Assembly (NCBI RefSeq): GCF_023516555.1
Contig: NZ_JAMGBD010000001.1
Span: forward strand, 1,684,501-1,748,500
Direction: 5' to 3'
Source: Sphingomonas alba
Lineage (GTDB): Bacteria; Pseudomonadota; Alphaproteobacteria; Sphingomonadales; Sphingomonadaceae
DNA: 64,000 bases
The notes under the pieces are model-generated. The model saw only the letters and a list, made by a program, of their open reading frames with translations. It had not been told where the DNA came from and did not search any database. Positions 25,322-33,529 of the stretch are shown one piece after another; within the stretch, counting starts at the first letter, position 1; each line of letters opens with the position of its first letter. The position numbers were made by a program, and so were the translations under genes.

Positions 25322-25552
25322 GGCTCCGCCTTCCTAAGAAGTGCAGGTGGAAGTGTGGGTACGGATTTTCCTGATCCCGACGTTGGGAGCTTATGCTTGC
25401 GGCCGATGTTTCGGTTCCACCCCAGACCAACCAGGGGACTGGGTGCTGAGCAGTACGCGAAGGGTCCTGATCCGCAGCCATTTGGTTATTGCGATCGATT
25501 TATGGCCCTTGCGACATACTACCCTCCCTAAGCTAGCTGAGCGGAAATTATC
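25322..25552. other. Intergenic region, nothing recognised
   Basis: About 230 bp between the 59-aa gene and the nrdB stop. Open frames exist on both strands, but none has a family signal or ribosome-binding site. It may hold the terminator of the nrd operon and the promoter of the 59-aa gene. Confidence 0.4.
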
Positions 25553-26632
25553 TTATTCAGCAGCAACCCCAGCCCGAGAGAACATATCCCCCTCATCGCC
25601 GCTGCCGCCTTCGTCGCCGGCACCGTCCTGGCCATCGTTCGCCGCGTTCGACTTGGCCTTCTGCCGGCGGTCGAAATTGTCCCAGACTTCGCCCCAATTC
25701 CCGCGGGTCGCGGCCTTGGAATATTCCGTCGCGCGGGTTTCGAAGAAGTTGGCGTGCTCGACGCCGTTCAGCATCGGCGCCAGCCAGGGCAGCGGGTGCT
25801 CGTCGACCATGTAGATGGGCTTCATGCCCAGCTGGCCCAGGCGCCAGTCGGCGATGAAGCGGATGTACTTCTGGATCTGCTTGGGCGTCATGCCCTCGAC
25901 CGGGCCCATTTCGAAGGCGAGCTCGATGAAGGCGTCTTCCAGCCGAACCGTCTTCTGGCAGGCGTCGATGATCGATTCCTGGACGTTGCGGGTCAGGCAG
26001 TCGCGTTCCTTCACGAAGGTGTGGAACAGCTTGATGATGCCTTCGCAGTGCAGGCTCTCGTCGCGGACCGACCAGCTGACGATCTGGCCCATGCCCTTCA
26101 TCTTGTTGAAGCGCGGGAAGTTCATCAGCATGGCGAAGCTGGCGAACAGCTGCAGCCCCTCGGTGAAGCCGCCGAACATGGCGAGCGTCTTGGCGATGTC
26201 CTCGTCCGTGTCGACGCCGAAGGTGCTCAAATAATCGTGCTTGTCCTTCATCTCCTTGTACTGGAGGAAGGCGGAATATTCGCTCTCCGGCATGCCGATG
26301 GTGTCGAGGAGGTGCGAGTAAGCGGCGATGTGCACCGTCTCCATGTTGGAGAAGGCGGTCAGCATCATCTTGATCTCGGTCGGCTTGAACACGCGGCCGT
26401 ATTTGTCGTGGTAGCAATCCTGCACCTCGACGTCGGCCTGGGTGAAGAAGCGGAAGATCTGGGTGAGCAGGTTGCGCTCATGATCGGTGAGCTTCTGCGC
26501 CCAGTCGCGGCAATCCTCGCCCAGCGGCACTTCCTCCGGCATCCAGTGGATCTGCTGCTGGCGCTTCCAATATTCGAACGCCCAGGGGTATTCGAACGGC
26601 TTGTACTGCTTGCGGGCTTGAAGGAGGGGCAT
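25553..26632 (-). CDS. nrdB: Class Ia ribonucleotide reductase, small (R2) subunit
   Basis: Houses the diiron-tyrosyl radical that starts ribonucleotide reduction. The 359-aa protein has Asp67, Glu98 and His101 (METVH) as metal ligands and Tyr105 (IAAYSH) at the radical position. The later RDESLHCEGI supplies the second Glu/His pair. The C-terminal tail is acidic and Gly-rich before the end that should bind NrdA. It is the last gene of the operon begun by nrdA. ATG 26632 lies 2 bp after the stop of the 43-aa gene. Confidence 0.97.
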   Translation of the reverse strand: MPLLQARKQYKPFEYPWAFEYWKRQQQIHWMPEEVPLGEDCRDWAQKLTDHERNLLTQIFRFFTQADVEVQDCYHDKYGRVFKPTEIKMMLTAFSNMETVHIAAYSHLLDTIGMPESEYSAFLQYKEMKDKHDYLSTFGVDTDEDIAKTLAMFGGFTEGLQLFASFAMLMNFPRFNKMKGMGQIVSWSVRDESLHCEGIIKLFHTFVKERDCLTRNVQESIIDACQKTVRLEDAFIELAFEMGPVEGMTPKQIQKYIRFIADWRLGQLGMKPIYMVDEHPLPWLAPMLNGVEHANFFETRATEYSKAATRGNWGEVWDNFDRRQKAKSNAANDGQDGAGDEGGSGDEGDMFSRAGVAAE

Positions 26633-26634
26633 GC

Positions 26635-26766
26635 TTACTCTCCGTCCTCGCCGTCAACTCGGCGGGTTTCAATGTGGGTGACACGCGGGCCGGTCCTGCC
26701 CGCGAAAACAAGTGCAATGGCGACCAGGACGCCAATGGCGATGGCGATGATGATGGGCAGGCTCAT
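26635..26766 (-). CDS. 43-aa membrane protein in the nrd operon
   Basis: A 43-codon gene between the lipoprotein gene and nrdB. Its N-terminal half is a hydrophobic helix (MSLPIIIAIAIGVLVAIALV) and its tail is charged (HIETRRVDGEDGE). The ATG overlaps the upstream TGA (ATGA), and nrdB starts 2 bp after its TAA. This tight coupling on both sides argues that it is translated. Function unknown. Confidence 0.7.
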   Translation of the reverse strand: MSLPIIIAIAIGVLVAIALVFAGRTGPRVTHIETRRVDGEDGE

Positions 26767-27146
26767 TCGCCCGGCTCCACGATGCGTTTCGCCTTCACCT
26801 CGATGGTGCGGTCGCGGTAGACGGTCTGCGTCTTGCGGGCGCCGACGCCGAACACGCAGATGCCGAGGAAATAGCCGAAATCGTACCAGCCGCCGTCATT
26901 GGGGACGGCGTAAATGGCGGTGTTGCTGCTGAACAGCGAGATGACCCAGGCGACCGGGAAGATGAAGCCGTGCCACAGGCCTTCGAGGAAGCCGGGGGCG
27001 GCGGGATCGACGGCGGTCGCGGCCTGTTGCGCGCAGGCGGTGAGGGCGAAGGCTGCCCCTACCGCCAGAAGAAGCGGCCGCCGCGGAGCGGTTTGCCCGC
27101 CTGCCTGCGAGACTGCCGGAAACGCCAGATCTGAATGTACATCCAC
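26763..27146 (-). CDS. Lipoprotein-like membrane protein in the nrd operon
   Basis: About 127 aa if read from GTG 27146. The hydrophobic LLLAVGAAFALTAC looks like a lipobox. The rest has FLEGLWHGFIFPVAWVISLF and GGWYDFGYFLGICVFG, the pattern of a conserved small membrane protein family of unknown function, and a charged tail. The start is uncertain: no ATG, GTG or TTG lies close before the lipoprotein signal, and it overlaps the PepSY gene by 88 bp if GTG 27146 is used. The stop overlaps the ATG of the 43-aa gene. Confidence 0.6.
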   Translation of the reverse strand: MDVHSDLAFPAVSQAGGQTAPRRPLLLAVGAAFALTACAQQAATAVDPAAPGFLEGLWHGFIFPVAWVISLFSSNTAIYAVPNDGGWYDFGYFLGICVFGVGARKTQTVYRDRTIEVKAKRIVEPGE

Positions 27147-27520
27147 AGGCCGGAGAAGGCGAAGAAGAGCAGCGACAGGCCGGACATAATCGAGATGACG
27201 ACGCCCGCGGGTCCGAAGCTCTCGCCCGAATGCAGATGATGGAGCAGGCCGACATTCCACGGCCCCGGCTGCTGCTTGGGCCGGCAGGTCATGTCCTCGG
27301 GGCATTTGAAGCCCGGCGGGGAGTTGGGCGAGGCTTTGGGAGGCGGCCCGGCGCGCGACGTCTCCGCGCGCTCGAACCCGCCCTTGTTGACCAGGCTGCC
27401 CACCTGGCTGAGCACGCCCGTCACCGAGATCCACAGCAAAAAGACGCCGAATATCGTCGCCACCCACCGATGCCACTTGCGCACGCGAATCTCCGTCTTG
27501 CGAATGTTTCGCAATATCAA
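27059..27520 (-). CDS. PepSY-associated membrane protein in the nrd operon
   Basis: A 153-aa protein resembling PepSY-TM family members. RKWHRWVATIFGVFLLWISVTG near the N-terminus is the typical first helix, with the HRW motif. A long periplasmic loop with LLHHLHSGE and a second helix (VISIMSGLSLLFFAFSGLWM) follow. Related proteins are linked to iron or siderophore reduction, but no function can be fixed here. The start is probably TTG 27520; no ATG is available. It lies 27 bp after the preceding gene. Confidence 0.68.
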   Translation of the reverse strand: MILRNIRKTEIRVRKWHRWVATIFGVFLLWISVTGVLSQVGSLVNKGGFERAETSRAGPPPKASPNSPPGFKCPEDMTCRPKQQPGPWNVGLLHHLHSGESFGPAGVVISIMSGLSLLFFAFSGLWMYIQIWRFRQSRRQAGKPLRGGRFFWR

Positions 27521-27547
27521 GACGAAGTTGGTGCGATTGGCAAGGGG

Positions 27548-27748
27548 TCATTGCGCGCCCTCCAATTTGCCGGCGAGGCCGAGCGCGAAAACCGTGAGCG
27601 CGGCGCCCAATGCAGCCATCATCGTGCCGATCATGCGGCGGGCGTAACGCTGTGCGTCGCTGCCGCGGCGGCTGGAGAGGAGGATGACCATCCCCGCCGC
27701 CAGTGCGACGAGCCCGATGCCGAGCATGATGAGCTGGCCCATGGTCAT
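27548..27748 (-). CDS. Small two-helix membrane protein in the nrd operon
   Basis: A 66-aa protein with two hydrophobic helices (about 5-25 and 41-60) joined by a basic loop (SSRRGSDAQRYARR). No family recognised. The ATG at 27748 overlaps the upstream TGA by ATGA, and the upstream GGCGGG could serve as ribosome-binding site. Confidence 0.68.
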   Translation of the reverse strand: MTMGQLIMLGIGLVALAAGMVILLSSRRGSDAQRYARRMIGTMMAALGAALTVFALGLAGKLEGAQ

Positions 27749-27942
27749 AATCCCGCCGAATGCCTGTATTCGAGCAGGCCGGAGCCGTGGATCAGCAGGA
27801 TCAGCCCGACGATCAGCAGGACGACGGCAGACTGGCTGCCGGTCTTCGCCTCACCCTCCGGCCCACGGCGGCGATAGAGCACCACCGCGCCCACCATCAG
27901 CGCCGCGCCGAACGCAATCTCGATGATGGAGGTAGTCGTCAT
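27745..27942 (-). CDS. Small two-helix membrane protein in the nrd operon
   Basis: A 65-aa protein (MTTTSIIEIAFG...) with two hydrophobic helices (about 5-24 and 40-58) and a polar loop (RRRGPEGEAKTGSQ). The topology resembles the next gene, so the two may be distant paralogues. Its ATG overlaps the nrdA stop by ATGA, so it is translationally coupled to nrdA. Confidence 0.68.
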   Translation of the reverse strand: MTTTSIIEIAFGAALMVGAVVLYRRRGPEGEAKTGSQSAVVLLIVGLILLIHGSGLLEYRHSAGL

Positions 27943-29804
27943 TGGCAGGCCAGGCATTCGTCATAGTCTGTGGACGAGGCGAGCTGGATTTCTTTCAGCT
28001 CGGGCGTGTTGTCCGCTTCGACGCCGCCGGCGAACCCAGCGCGCTGCACCGATTTGGAGCGCAGGTAATAGAGCGACTTGATGCCGAGCTCCCAGGCGCG
28101 GAAGTGCAGCATCAGCAGGTCCCATTTGTCGACATCGGCCGGGATGAAGAGGTTGAGGCTGGTCGCCTGGTCGATGAACGGCGTGCGGTCGGCGGCAAGC
28201 TCGATCAGCCAGCGCTGGTCGATCTCGAAGCTGGTCTTGTAGACGTCCTTTTCCTCCTGGGTGAGGAAGTCGAGGTGCTGGACGGAGCCGCCGCGCTCGA
28301 GGATCGAGTTCCAGACGCTGTCCGAGTTCTTCGACTTCTCGGTGAGCAGCTTCTCCAAATACGGGTTTTTGATCGAGAAACTGCCCGACAGCGTCTTGTG
28401 GGTGTAGATGTTGGCCGGGATCGGCTCGATGCAGGCCGAGGTGCCGCCGCAGATGATCGAGATCGACGCGGTCGGCGCGATCGCCATCTTGCAGCTGAAG
28501 CGCTCCATGACGCCCATGTCGGCGGCATCGGGACACGGGCCGCGCTCGTTCGCCAGCATCATCGAGGCTTCGTCGACCTGCGCCTTGATGTGCTTGAAGA
28601 TGCGCATGTTCCACGACTTGGCCATGGCGCCTTCGAACGGCAGTCCGCGCGCCTGCAGGAAGCTGTGGAAGCCCATGACGCCGAGGCCGACCGACCGCTC
28701 GCGCTCGGCACTGTACTTGGCGCGCGCCATCTCGTCCGGCGCGCGGGCGATATAGTCGGAGAGCACATTGTCGAGGAAGCGCATGACGTCCTCGACGAAC
28801 TGCTTGTCGCCGTTCCATTCGTCCCAGGTTTCAAGGTTCATCGAGCTCAAACAGCAGACGGCCGTGCGGTCGGCGCCGAGATGGTCCTTGCCGGTCGGCA
28901 AGGTGATCTCGGAGCAGAGGTTCGACGTCGTCACCTTGAGGCCGAGGTCGCGGTGATGTTTCGGCATCGACCGGTTCACCTGGTCGATGAAGATGATGTA
29001 CGGCTCGCCGGTCGCCAGCCGGGTCTCGACCAGCTTCTGGAAGAGGGCGCGGGCGTCGACCTTGCCGCGCTCGGTGCCGTCGCGTGGGCTGCGGAGCGTG
29101 AACTCGGCGCCGTCGCGGACCGCTTCCATGAACTCGTCGGTGACCAGCACGCCATGGTGCAGGTTCAAGGCCTTGCGGTTGAAGTCGCCCGACGGCTTGC
29201 GGATCTCCAGGAACTCCTCGATCTCGGGATGCGAGATATCGAGGTAGCAGGCGGCCGAGCCGCGCCGCAGCGAGCCCTGCGAAATCGCCAGCGTCAGCGA
29301 ATCCATGACGCGGACGAACGGGATGATGCCGCTGGTCTTGCCGTTGAGGCCGACCGGCTCGCCGATGCCGCGCACCGATCCCCAATAGGTGCCGATACCG
29401 CCGCCCTTGGACGCCAGCCAGACATTCTCGTTCCAGGTGCCGACGATGCCGTCGAGGCTGTCGGAGACGCTATTCAGATAGCAGCTGATCGGCAGGCCGC
29501 GGCCGGTACCGCCGTTCGACAAGACGGGTGTCGCCGGCATGAACCACAGCTTGGAAATATAGTCATAGACGCGCTGCGCATGTGCGGCGTCGTCCGCGTA
29601 AGCCGAGGCGACGCGCGCGAAGAGATCCTGGTAGGTCTCGCCTGGCAGGAGGTAGCGGTCGTTCAGCGTCTCCTTGCCGAAATCGGTCAGGAGCGCGTCG
29701 CGCGACGGGTCGATCTCGACCTTGTGCGCCTTGGGGTCGACCCGCTTGCTGCCAGTCTCAACGACATCGTCGGCGCTGACTTCGCTGCTGCTCGAAAAAT
29801 CCAT
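27939..29804 (-). CDS. nrdA: Class Ia ribonucleotide reductase, large (R1) subunit
   Basis: Reduces ribonucleoside diphosphates to deoxy forms together with NrdB. The 621-aa protein has the redox Cys108 (PISCYLN), the active-site Cys297 and Glu299 (NLCSE), the partner Cys near 317 (AVCCLSS), the radical-path Tyr pair (SLYYLRS) and the C-terminal Cys617/Cys620 relay (ECLACQ). It lacks the N-terminal ATP-cone found in longer NrdA proteins, so dATP feedback through that domain is absent. The start is ATG 29804 with GTGAGG upstream. It is first in an operon of seven genes ending with nrdB. Confidence 0.97.
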   Translation of the reverse strand: MDFSSSSEVSADDVVETGSKRVDPKAHKVEIDPSRDALLTDFGKETLNDRYLLPGETYQDLFARVASAYADDAAHAQRVYDYISKLWFMPATPVLSNGGTGRGLPISCYLNSVSDSLDGIVGTWNENVWLASKGGGIGTYWGSVRGIGEPVGLNGKTSGIIPFVRVMDSLTLAISQGSLRRGSAACYLDISHPEIEEFLEIRKPSGDFNRKALNLHHGVLVTDEFMEAVRDGAEFTLRSPRDGTERGKVDARALFQKLVETRLATGEPYIIFIDQVNRSMPKHHRDLGLKVTTSNLCSEITLPTGKDHLGADRTAVCCLSSMNLETWDEWNGDKQFVEDVMRFLDNVLSDYIARAPDEMARAKYSAERERSVGLGVMGFHSFLQARGLPFEGAMAKSWNMRIFKHIKAQVDEASMMLANERGPCPDAADMGVMERFSCKMAIAPTASISIICGGTSACIEPIPANIYTHKTLSGSFSIKNPYLEKLLTEKSKNSDSVWNSILERGGSVQHLDFLTQEEKDVYKTSFEIDQRWLIELAADRTPFIDQATSLNLFIPADVDKWDLLMLHFRAWELGIKSLYYLRSKSVQRAGFAGGVEADNTPELKEIQLASSTDYDECLACQ

Positions 29805-30236
29805 GTCCTCACCCCGTGACTCGACCGCATTTCCCGCGGTCTGTTCTACTAATGTTCGACTCGGCGCCATGGGCCGAATCTAGCCCAAATTCGCAACGAA
29901 AGGGGTCTTTTCTCAGCCAGTCCCCGATATCCACAGGGCACGCAAATGGCCTCACCGGAAGATAGTGTCTTCCGGCCACAACCACAAGAAGTTGAGAAGC
30001 TCCCCCGTCGCTACACAATCTATAGTGCCTCAACTGGAATCGGACGCAAGATCAATTTTTAATCCAGCGCAAAAAAACTGTGGCCCGCAGAGAGGATTGT
30101 GGCGGCGCGGCCACGCAGAGCGTTAACCATGATTCAATTCGGGACAGGTCGCGCGCCGTGAATTCGTGGCTGGCGGACGCAACAACCGGCCGCCTGAGCG
30201 GTTGAGGGGCCGTCCGCACTACTTACGGAGGCTCGA
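29805..30236. other. Divergent regulatory region nrdA / gcd
   Basis: About 430 bp without a gene. It holds the NrdR-type box at 30013-30028 and an 8-bp hairpin with a 5-nt loop at 29955-29975, in the presumed nrdA leader. An AT-rich stretch at 30053-30075 and a TTAACCAT sequence near 30122 may belong to promoters. Confidence 0.5.
30013..30028 (-). promoter_or_regulatory. NrdR-type box
   Basis: The 16-bp near-palindrome acacaatctatagtgc closely fits the NrdR box of ribonucleotide reductase genes (ACAC-AT-rich-GTGT type). It lies about 210 bp before the nrdA ATG. A second, weaker half-match (atagtgt) occurs at 29962. NrdR would repress the operon when dATP is high. Confidence 0.68.
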
Positions 30237-32612
30237 ATGAGCGACCAGGACCGGCCGAATCGGCCATCGCCATTTGCCCGAATCATGGGCGTCGTCATCG
30301 GGCTCATCGGATTGTGGCTGGCGGGCGGCGGCGCTTACCTGCTGACGCTGGGCGGCTCATTTTATTATGTGATCGCCGGCATCGGCCTGATTGCGGCTGC
30401 GGTGCTGCTGTTCCGTGGCAAGGCGTCCGCGCTGCTGGTTTATGCGGCCGTGCTCGCGGGCACGCTCGTCTGGGCGCTGGTCGAAGTTGGCTTCGACTTC
30501 TGGCAGCTGACGCCGCGCGGCGATTTGCTGGTGCCGATCGGCGTCCTGCTGATCTTGCCGTGGCTGACGCGGTCGCTGGCGCCTCGCACCAGCGCGATTC
30601 GCGGCTCAGGCCTGGCTTTATCGCTGGCGCTGCTTGCGAGTTTCATCGTTCTCGGCATCGCTTTGTCGCGCGACGTCCGCGACCAGTCCGGCAACCTCCC
30701 CGGCCAGCGCGCGCAGCTGCCGATCACCTACGCCGCCGCGCACGGCGACTGGCCAGCCTATGGCGGGACCGTCGCCGGGCTGAAGTGGTCCCCGCTGGCG
30801 CAGATCAATCCCGGCAACGTCAAGGATTTGAAGGTCGCCTGGCAAATCCACACCGGCGATTTGAAGCGCGCCAGCGATCCCGGCGAGTTCACTTATGAGG
30901 TAACGCCGATCAAGGTCGGCAGCCTCCTCTACATCTGCACGCCCCACGACATCGTCATGGCGCTCGATCCCGTCACCGGGAAAACGGTCTGGAAGTTCGA
31001 TGCCAAGGTATCGGTCAAGGGCACGCAGCACATGAGCTGCCGCGGCGTATCTTATTACGACTCGGCGGCCGCCCCTGGTGCCGCGCCGAGTCCGCCGCGC
31101 GCCGCCGACTGCAGCACGCGCATCTTCATCGCCACCAACGACGCCCGGCTGATTGCCCTCGACGCCGCCAGCGGCAAGCGATGCGGCGATTTCGGCGACC
31201 AAGGCCAGCTCAACCTGACCCCGCAATATCCGGGCTATGAGGAAGGCCATTACCAGTTCACTTCGGCACCGCTGGTGACCAAGGGCCTCGTCGTCGTCGC
31301 CGGCAGCATCTTCGACAACAAGTCGGACAAGATGCCGTCGGGCGTCGTGCGCGCCTTCGATGCCAAGAGCGGCAAGCTGGTCTGGAACTTCGACCCGGGC
31401 AATCCGGACAGCACGGCGCCACTCGCCAATGGCCAGCATTACAGCCTGTCGTCGCCAAACAGCTGGAGCACCTCCAGTGCCGATGAGAAACTGGGGCTCA
31501 TCTATATCCCCTTCGGCATGGGCGCGGTCGACCAATGGGGCGGCAACCGACCGCCGACGACCGAGAAATTCGCCTCCAGCATCGTCGCGCTCGATGCCGC
31601 CAGCGGGCGGCTTCGCTGGGTCTACCAGACCGTTCACCACGACCTGTGGGATATGGACGTTCCTGCTCAGCCCGCGCTGATCGACTTGCCGGTCGGTGGG
31701 CAGATGGTCCCGGCGCTCGTCCAGACGACGAAGACGGGGAATATATTCGTGCTCGACCGGCGCAGCGGCACACCGATCGTCCCGGTAGACGAGAAGCGCG
31801 TACCCGGCGGTCCTGCGCCGGGTGACCGATTGTCTCCGACGCAGCCTTATTCGCGCCTCACCCTGATGCCGCTCGATCCGGTCCGCGAACGCGACATGTG
31901 GGGCGCGACGATGCTCGACCAGCTGATGTGCCGGATCGCCTTCAAGCAGTTGCGATACGAAGGCGCCTTCACGCCACCGTCGCTGCAGGGGACTTTGGTC
32001 TATCCCGGCAATTTCGGCGTCATGGACTGGGGCGGCATGGCTTACGACCCTGCCCGGGGCGTAGCCTTCGCCAACCCGGACTACATGGCCTTCGTCGACA
32101 AGCTGGTGAAGAACCGGCCACAATGGCCGCAAAGCGAGATGGACAAAAAGGGCCTCAATCCCAACAAGGGCGCGCCATTCGCGGTCTACCTCAACCCGTT
32201 CCTGTCGAAACTCGGCTTGCCCTGCCAGGCGCCGCCCTGGGGCTATGTCGCCGGTGTCGACCTCGCCGGTGCGAAAATCGCCTGGAAGCATCGCAACGGC
32301 ACAATCCAGGACAAGAGCCCGGTGCCGTTGCCGTTGAAGCTCGGCGTGCCGTCGCTGGGCGGTCCGATGATGACCGGCGGCGGAGTCGCCTTCATGAGCT
32401 CGACGCTCGACAATTATGCGCGCGCCTATGACGTGACGAGCGGGCGGCAGCTTTGGCAGGCGCGCTTGCCGGCGGGCGGGCAGGCGACGCCGATGACCTA
32501 CGAAGGCGCCGACGGCCGGCAATATGTCGTCGTCGTTGCCGGCGGGCACGGCACGCTCGGGACGACCGCGGGCGACGAGGTGATCGCCTACGCCTTGCCG
32601 AAAGCCGCCTAA
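30237..32612 (+). CDS. gcd: Membrane-bound PQQ-dependent glucose dehydrogenase
   Basis: Oxidises glucose to gluconolactone in the periplasm and passes electrons to ubiquinone. The 791-aa protein has five N-terminal membrane helices (about 15-145) and an eight-bladed PQQ propeller domain. HHDLWDMDVPAQP contains the catalytic Asp equivalent to E. coli Asp466, and TKTGNIFVLDRR the PQQ-contacting Lys. Quinate/shikimate-type relatives share this architecture, so the substrate is not certain. ATG 30237 follows GGAGG. No pqq genes lie in the window. Confidence 0.92.
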   Translation: MSDQDRPNRPSPFARIMGVVIGLIGLWLAGGGAYLLTLGGSFYYVIAGIGLIAAAVLLFRGKASALLVYAAVLAGTLVWALVEVGFDFWQLTPRGDLLVPIGVLLILPWLTRSLAPRTSAIRGSGLALSLALLASFIVLGIALSRDVRDQSGNLPGQRAQLPITYAAAHGDWPAYGGTVAGLKWSPLAQINPGNVKDLKVAWQIHTGDLKRASDPGEFTYEVTPIKVGSLLYICTPHDIVMALDPVTGKTVWKFDAKVSVKGTQHMSCRGVSYYDSAAAPGAAPSPPRAADCSTRIFIATNDARLIALDAASGKRCGDFGDQGQLNLTPQYPGYEEGHYQFTSAPLVTKGLVVVAGSIFDNKSDKMPSGVVRAFDAKSGKLVWNFDPGNPDSTAPLANGQHYSLSSPNSWSTSSADEKLGLIYIPFGMGAVDQWGGNRPPTTEKFASSIVALDAASGRLRWVYQTVHHDLWDMDVPAQPALIDLPVGGQMVPALVQTTKTGNIFVLDRRSGTPIVPVDEKRVPGGPAPGDRLSPTQPYSRLTLMPLDPVRERDMWGATMLDQLMCRIAFKQLRYEGAFTPPSLQGTLVYPGNFGVMDWGGMAYDPARGVAFANPDYMAFVDKLVKNRPQWPQSEMDKKGLNPNKGAPFAVYLNPFLSKLGLPCQAPPWGYVAGVDLAGAKIAWKHRNGTIQDKSPVPLPLKLGVPSLGGPMMTGGGVAFMSSTLDNYARAYDVTSGRQLWQARLPAGGQATPMTYEGADGRQYVVVVAGGHGTLGTTAGDEVIAYALPKAA

Positions 32613-33493
32613 GCGGGCGCGATCACTTTCAGCGCTCTCGGACGAATGCGGAAGGTCAGCGGCGGCGGCAGGGACAGCGCTTCCCCGTCCATCGCGACGG
32701 ACAAATGCGAGCGCGGGCTGTCGACCTTCAATTCCTTGACGCCTTTAAGCCGTACCATGTCGTCGCGCCGCCTGATGCCGATGAGGGCGCGGCCGGTGGC
32801 GGCCAAAAAGCCAGGAAGCGATTTGCTGCGCATGACCATGACGCAGAGTTCGCCATCGTCGAGCGCCTCGCGGCGACCGGCGGCGGGAAGTGCAACGCGA
32901 TAATCGTTGTTGCCCACGAACAGCAGCGGAGTGTCGACCTTCGCCTCGCCGCCATCGGTGCTGAGCGTCAGGCGGCGGGAATGGAAGCGCGTCATGGTAC
33001 GCAAGGATGCCACCAGCATCGCCAGCCGCTTCGAGCGCCCGAGCCGTTTCCGCTGGCCGTCGCGGTCCATGACCATCAGCGGATAGAGCCCGATCGAGGC
33101 GTTGTTGATGAAGATGCGGCCGTTGACCTCGGCAATATCGACCTTGCGGGGCTTTGCTTGCGCAACGACCTTCGCTGCCTCGGCGATGTCGAAAGGAATG
33201 CCGAGGTCGCGGGCGAAATGGTTGAGCGTGCCCAAGGGCATGATGCCCATGACCGCCTTGCTTCCCGCCAGCTCGCCGGCAACCGCGCCCATCGTCCCGT
33301 CGCCGCCGGCGGCAATGATCAGTTCGACACCCTGCTTGACGTGATCGGCGGCGCGGGCGGCGCAATCCTTGCCCTCGACGAGGACGATCTCGCTATCGAC
33401 GCCCGCCGCGGCCAGCGCCTCGCCGATGCGGTCGCCGGCGCCGTCGGCGAAGCTACCGCCGCTTGTGTTGACCAAGGTGATCGCGCGTTTCAT
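32609..33493 (-). CDS. Diacylglycerol/lipid kinase family protein
   Basis: A 294-aa protein of the DAGK catalytic family (YegS/BmrU type). AAGGDGTMGAVAGEL near residue 60 is the nucleotide-binding GGDGT motif, and PLGTLNHFARDLG follows. The likely role is ATP-dependent phosphorylation of a membrane lipid. In sphingomonads a sphingoid substrate is conceivable but unproven. Its stop overlaps the gcd stop by 4 bp, convergent. Confidence 0.9.
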   Translation of the reverse strand: MKRAITLVNTSGGSFADGAGDRIGEALAAAGVDSEIVLVEGKDCAARAADHVKQGVELIIAAGGDGTMGAVAGELAGSKAVMGIMPLGTLNHFARDLGIPFDIAEAAKVVAQAKPRKVDIAEVNGRIFINNASIGLYPLMVMDRDGQRKRLGRSKRLAMLVASLRTMTRFHSRRLTLSTDGGEAKVDTPLLFVGNNDYRVALPAAGRREALDDGELCVMVMRSKSLPGFLAATGRALIGIRRRDDMVRLKGVKELKVDSPRSHLSVAMDGEALSLPPPLTFRIRPRALKVIAPA

Positions 33494-33529
33494 CCCGCCG
33501 AGAACAATCCGGCGGCGAAACAGTGCCTT

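Noticed and set aside
25322-25552. Possible structured RNA between the 59-aa gene and nrdB
   Set aside because: No conserved tmRNA, SRP, RNase P or riboswitch feature could be recognised.
27059-27146. Frameshift between the PepSY and lipoprotein frames
   Set aside because: Considered because no good start precedes the lipoprotein signal. Both frames keep typical protein sequence to natural ends, so an overlapping non-ATG start is more likely than a broken gene.
27942-29819. 625-codon open frame opposite nrdA
   Set aside because: It is the antisense of nrdA with skewed composition (Arg, Asp, Ala) and no motifs.
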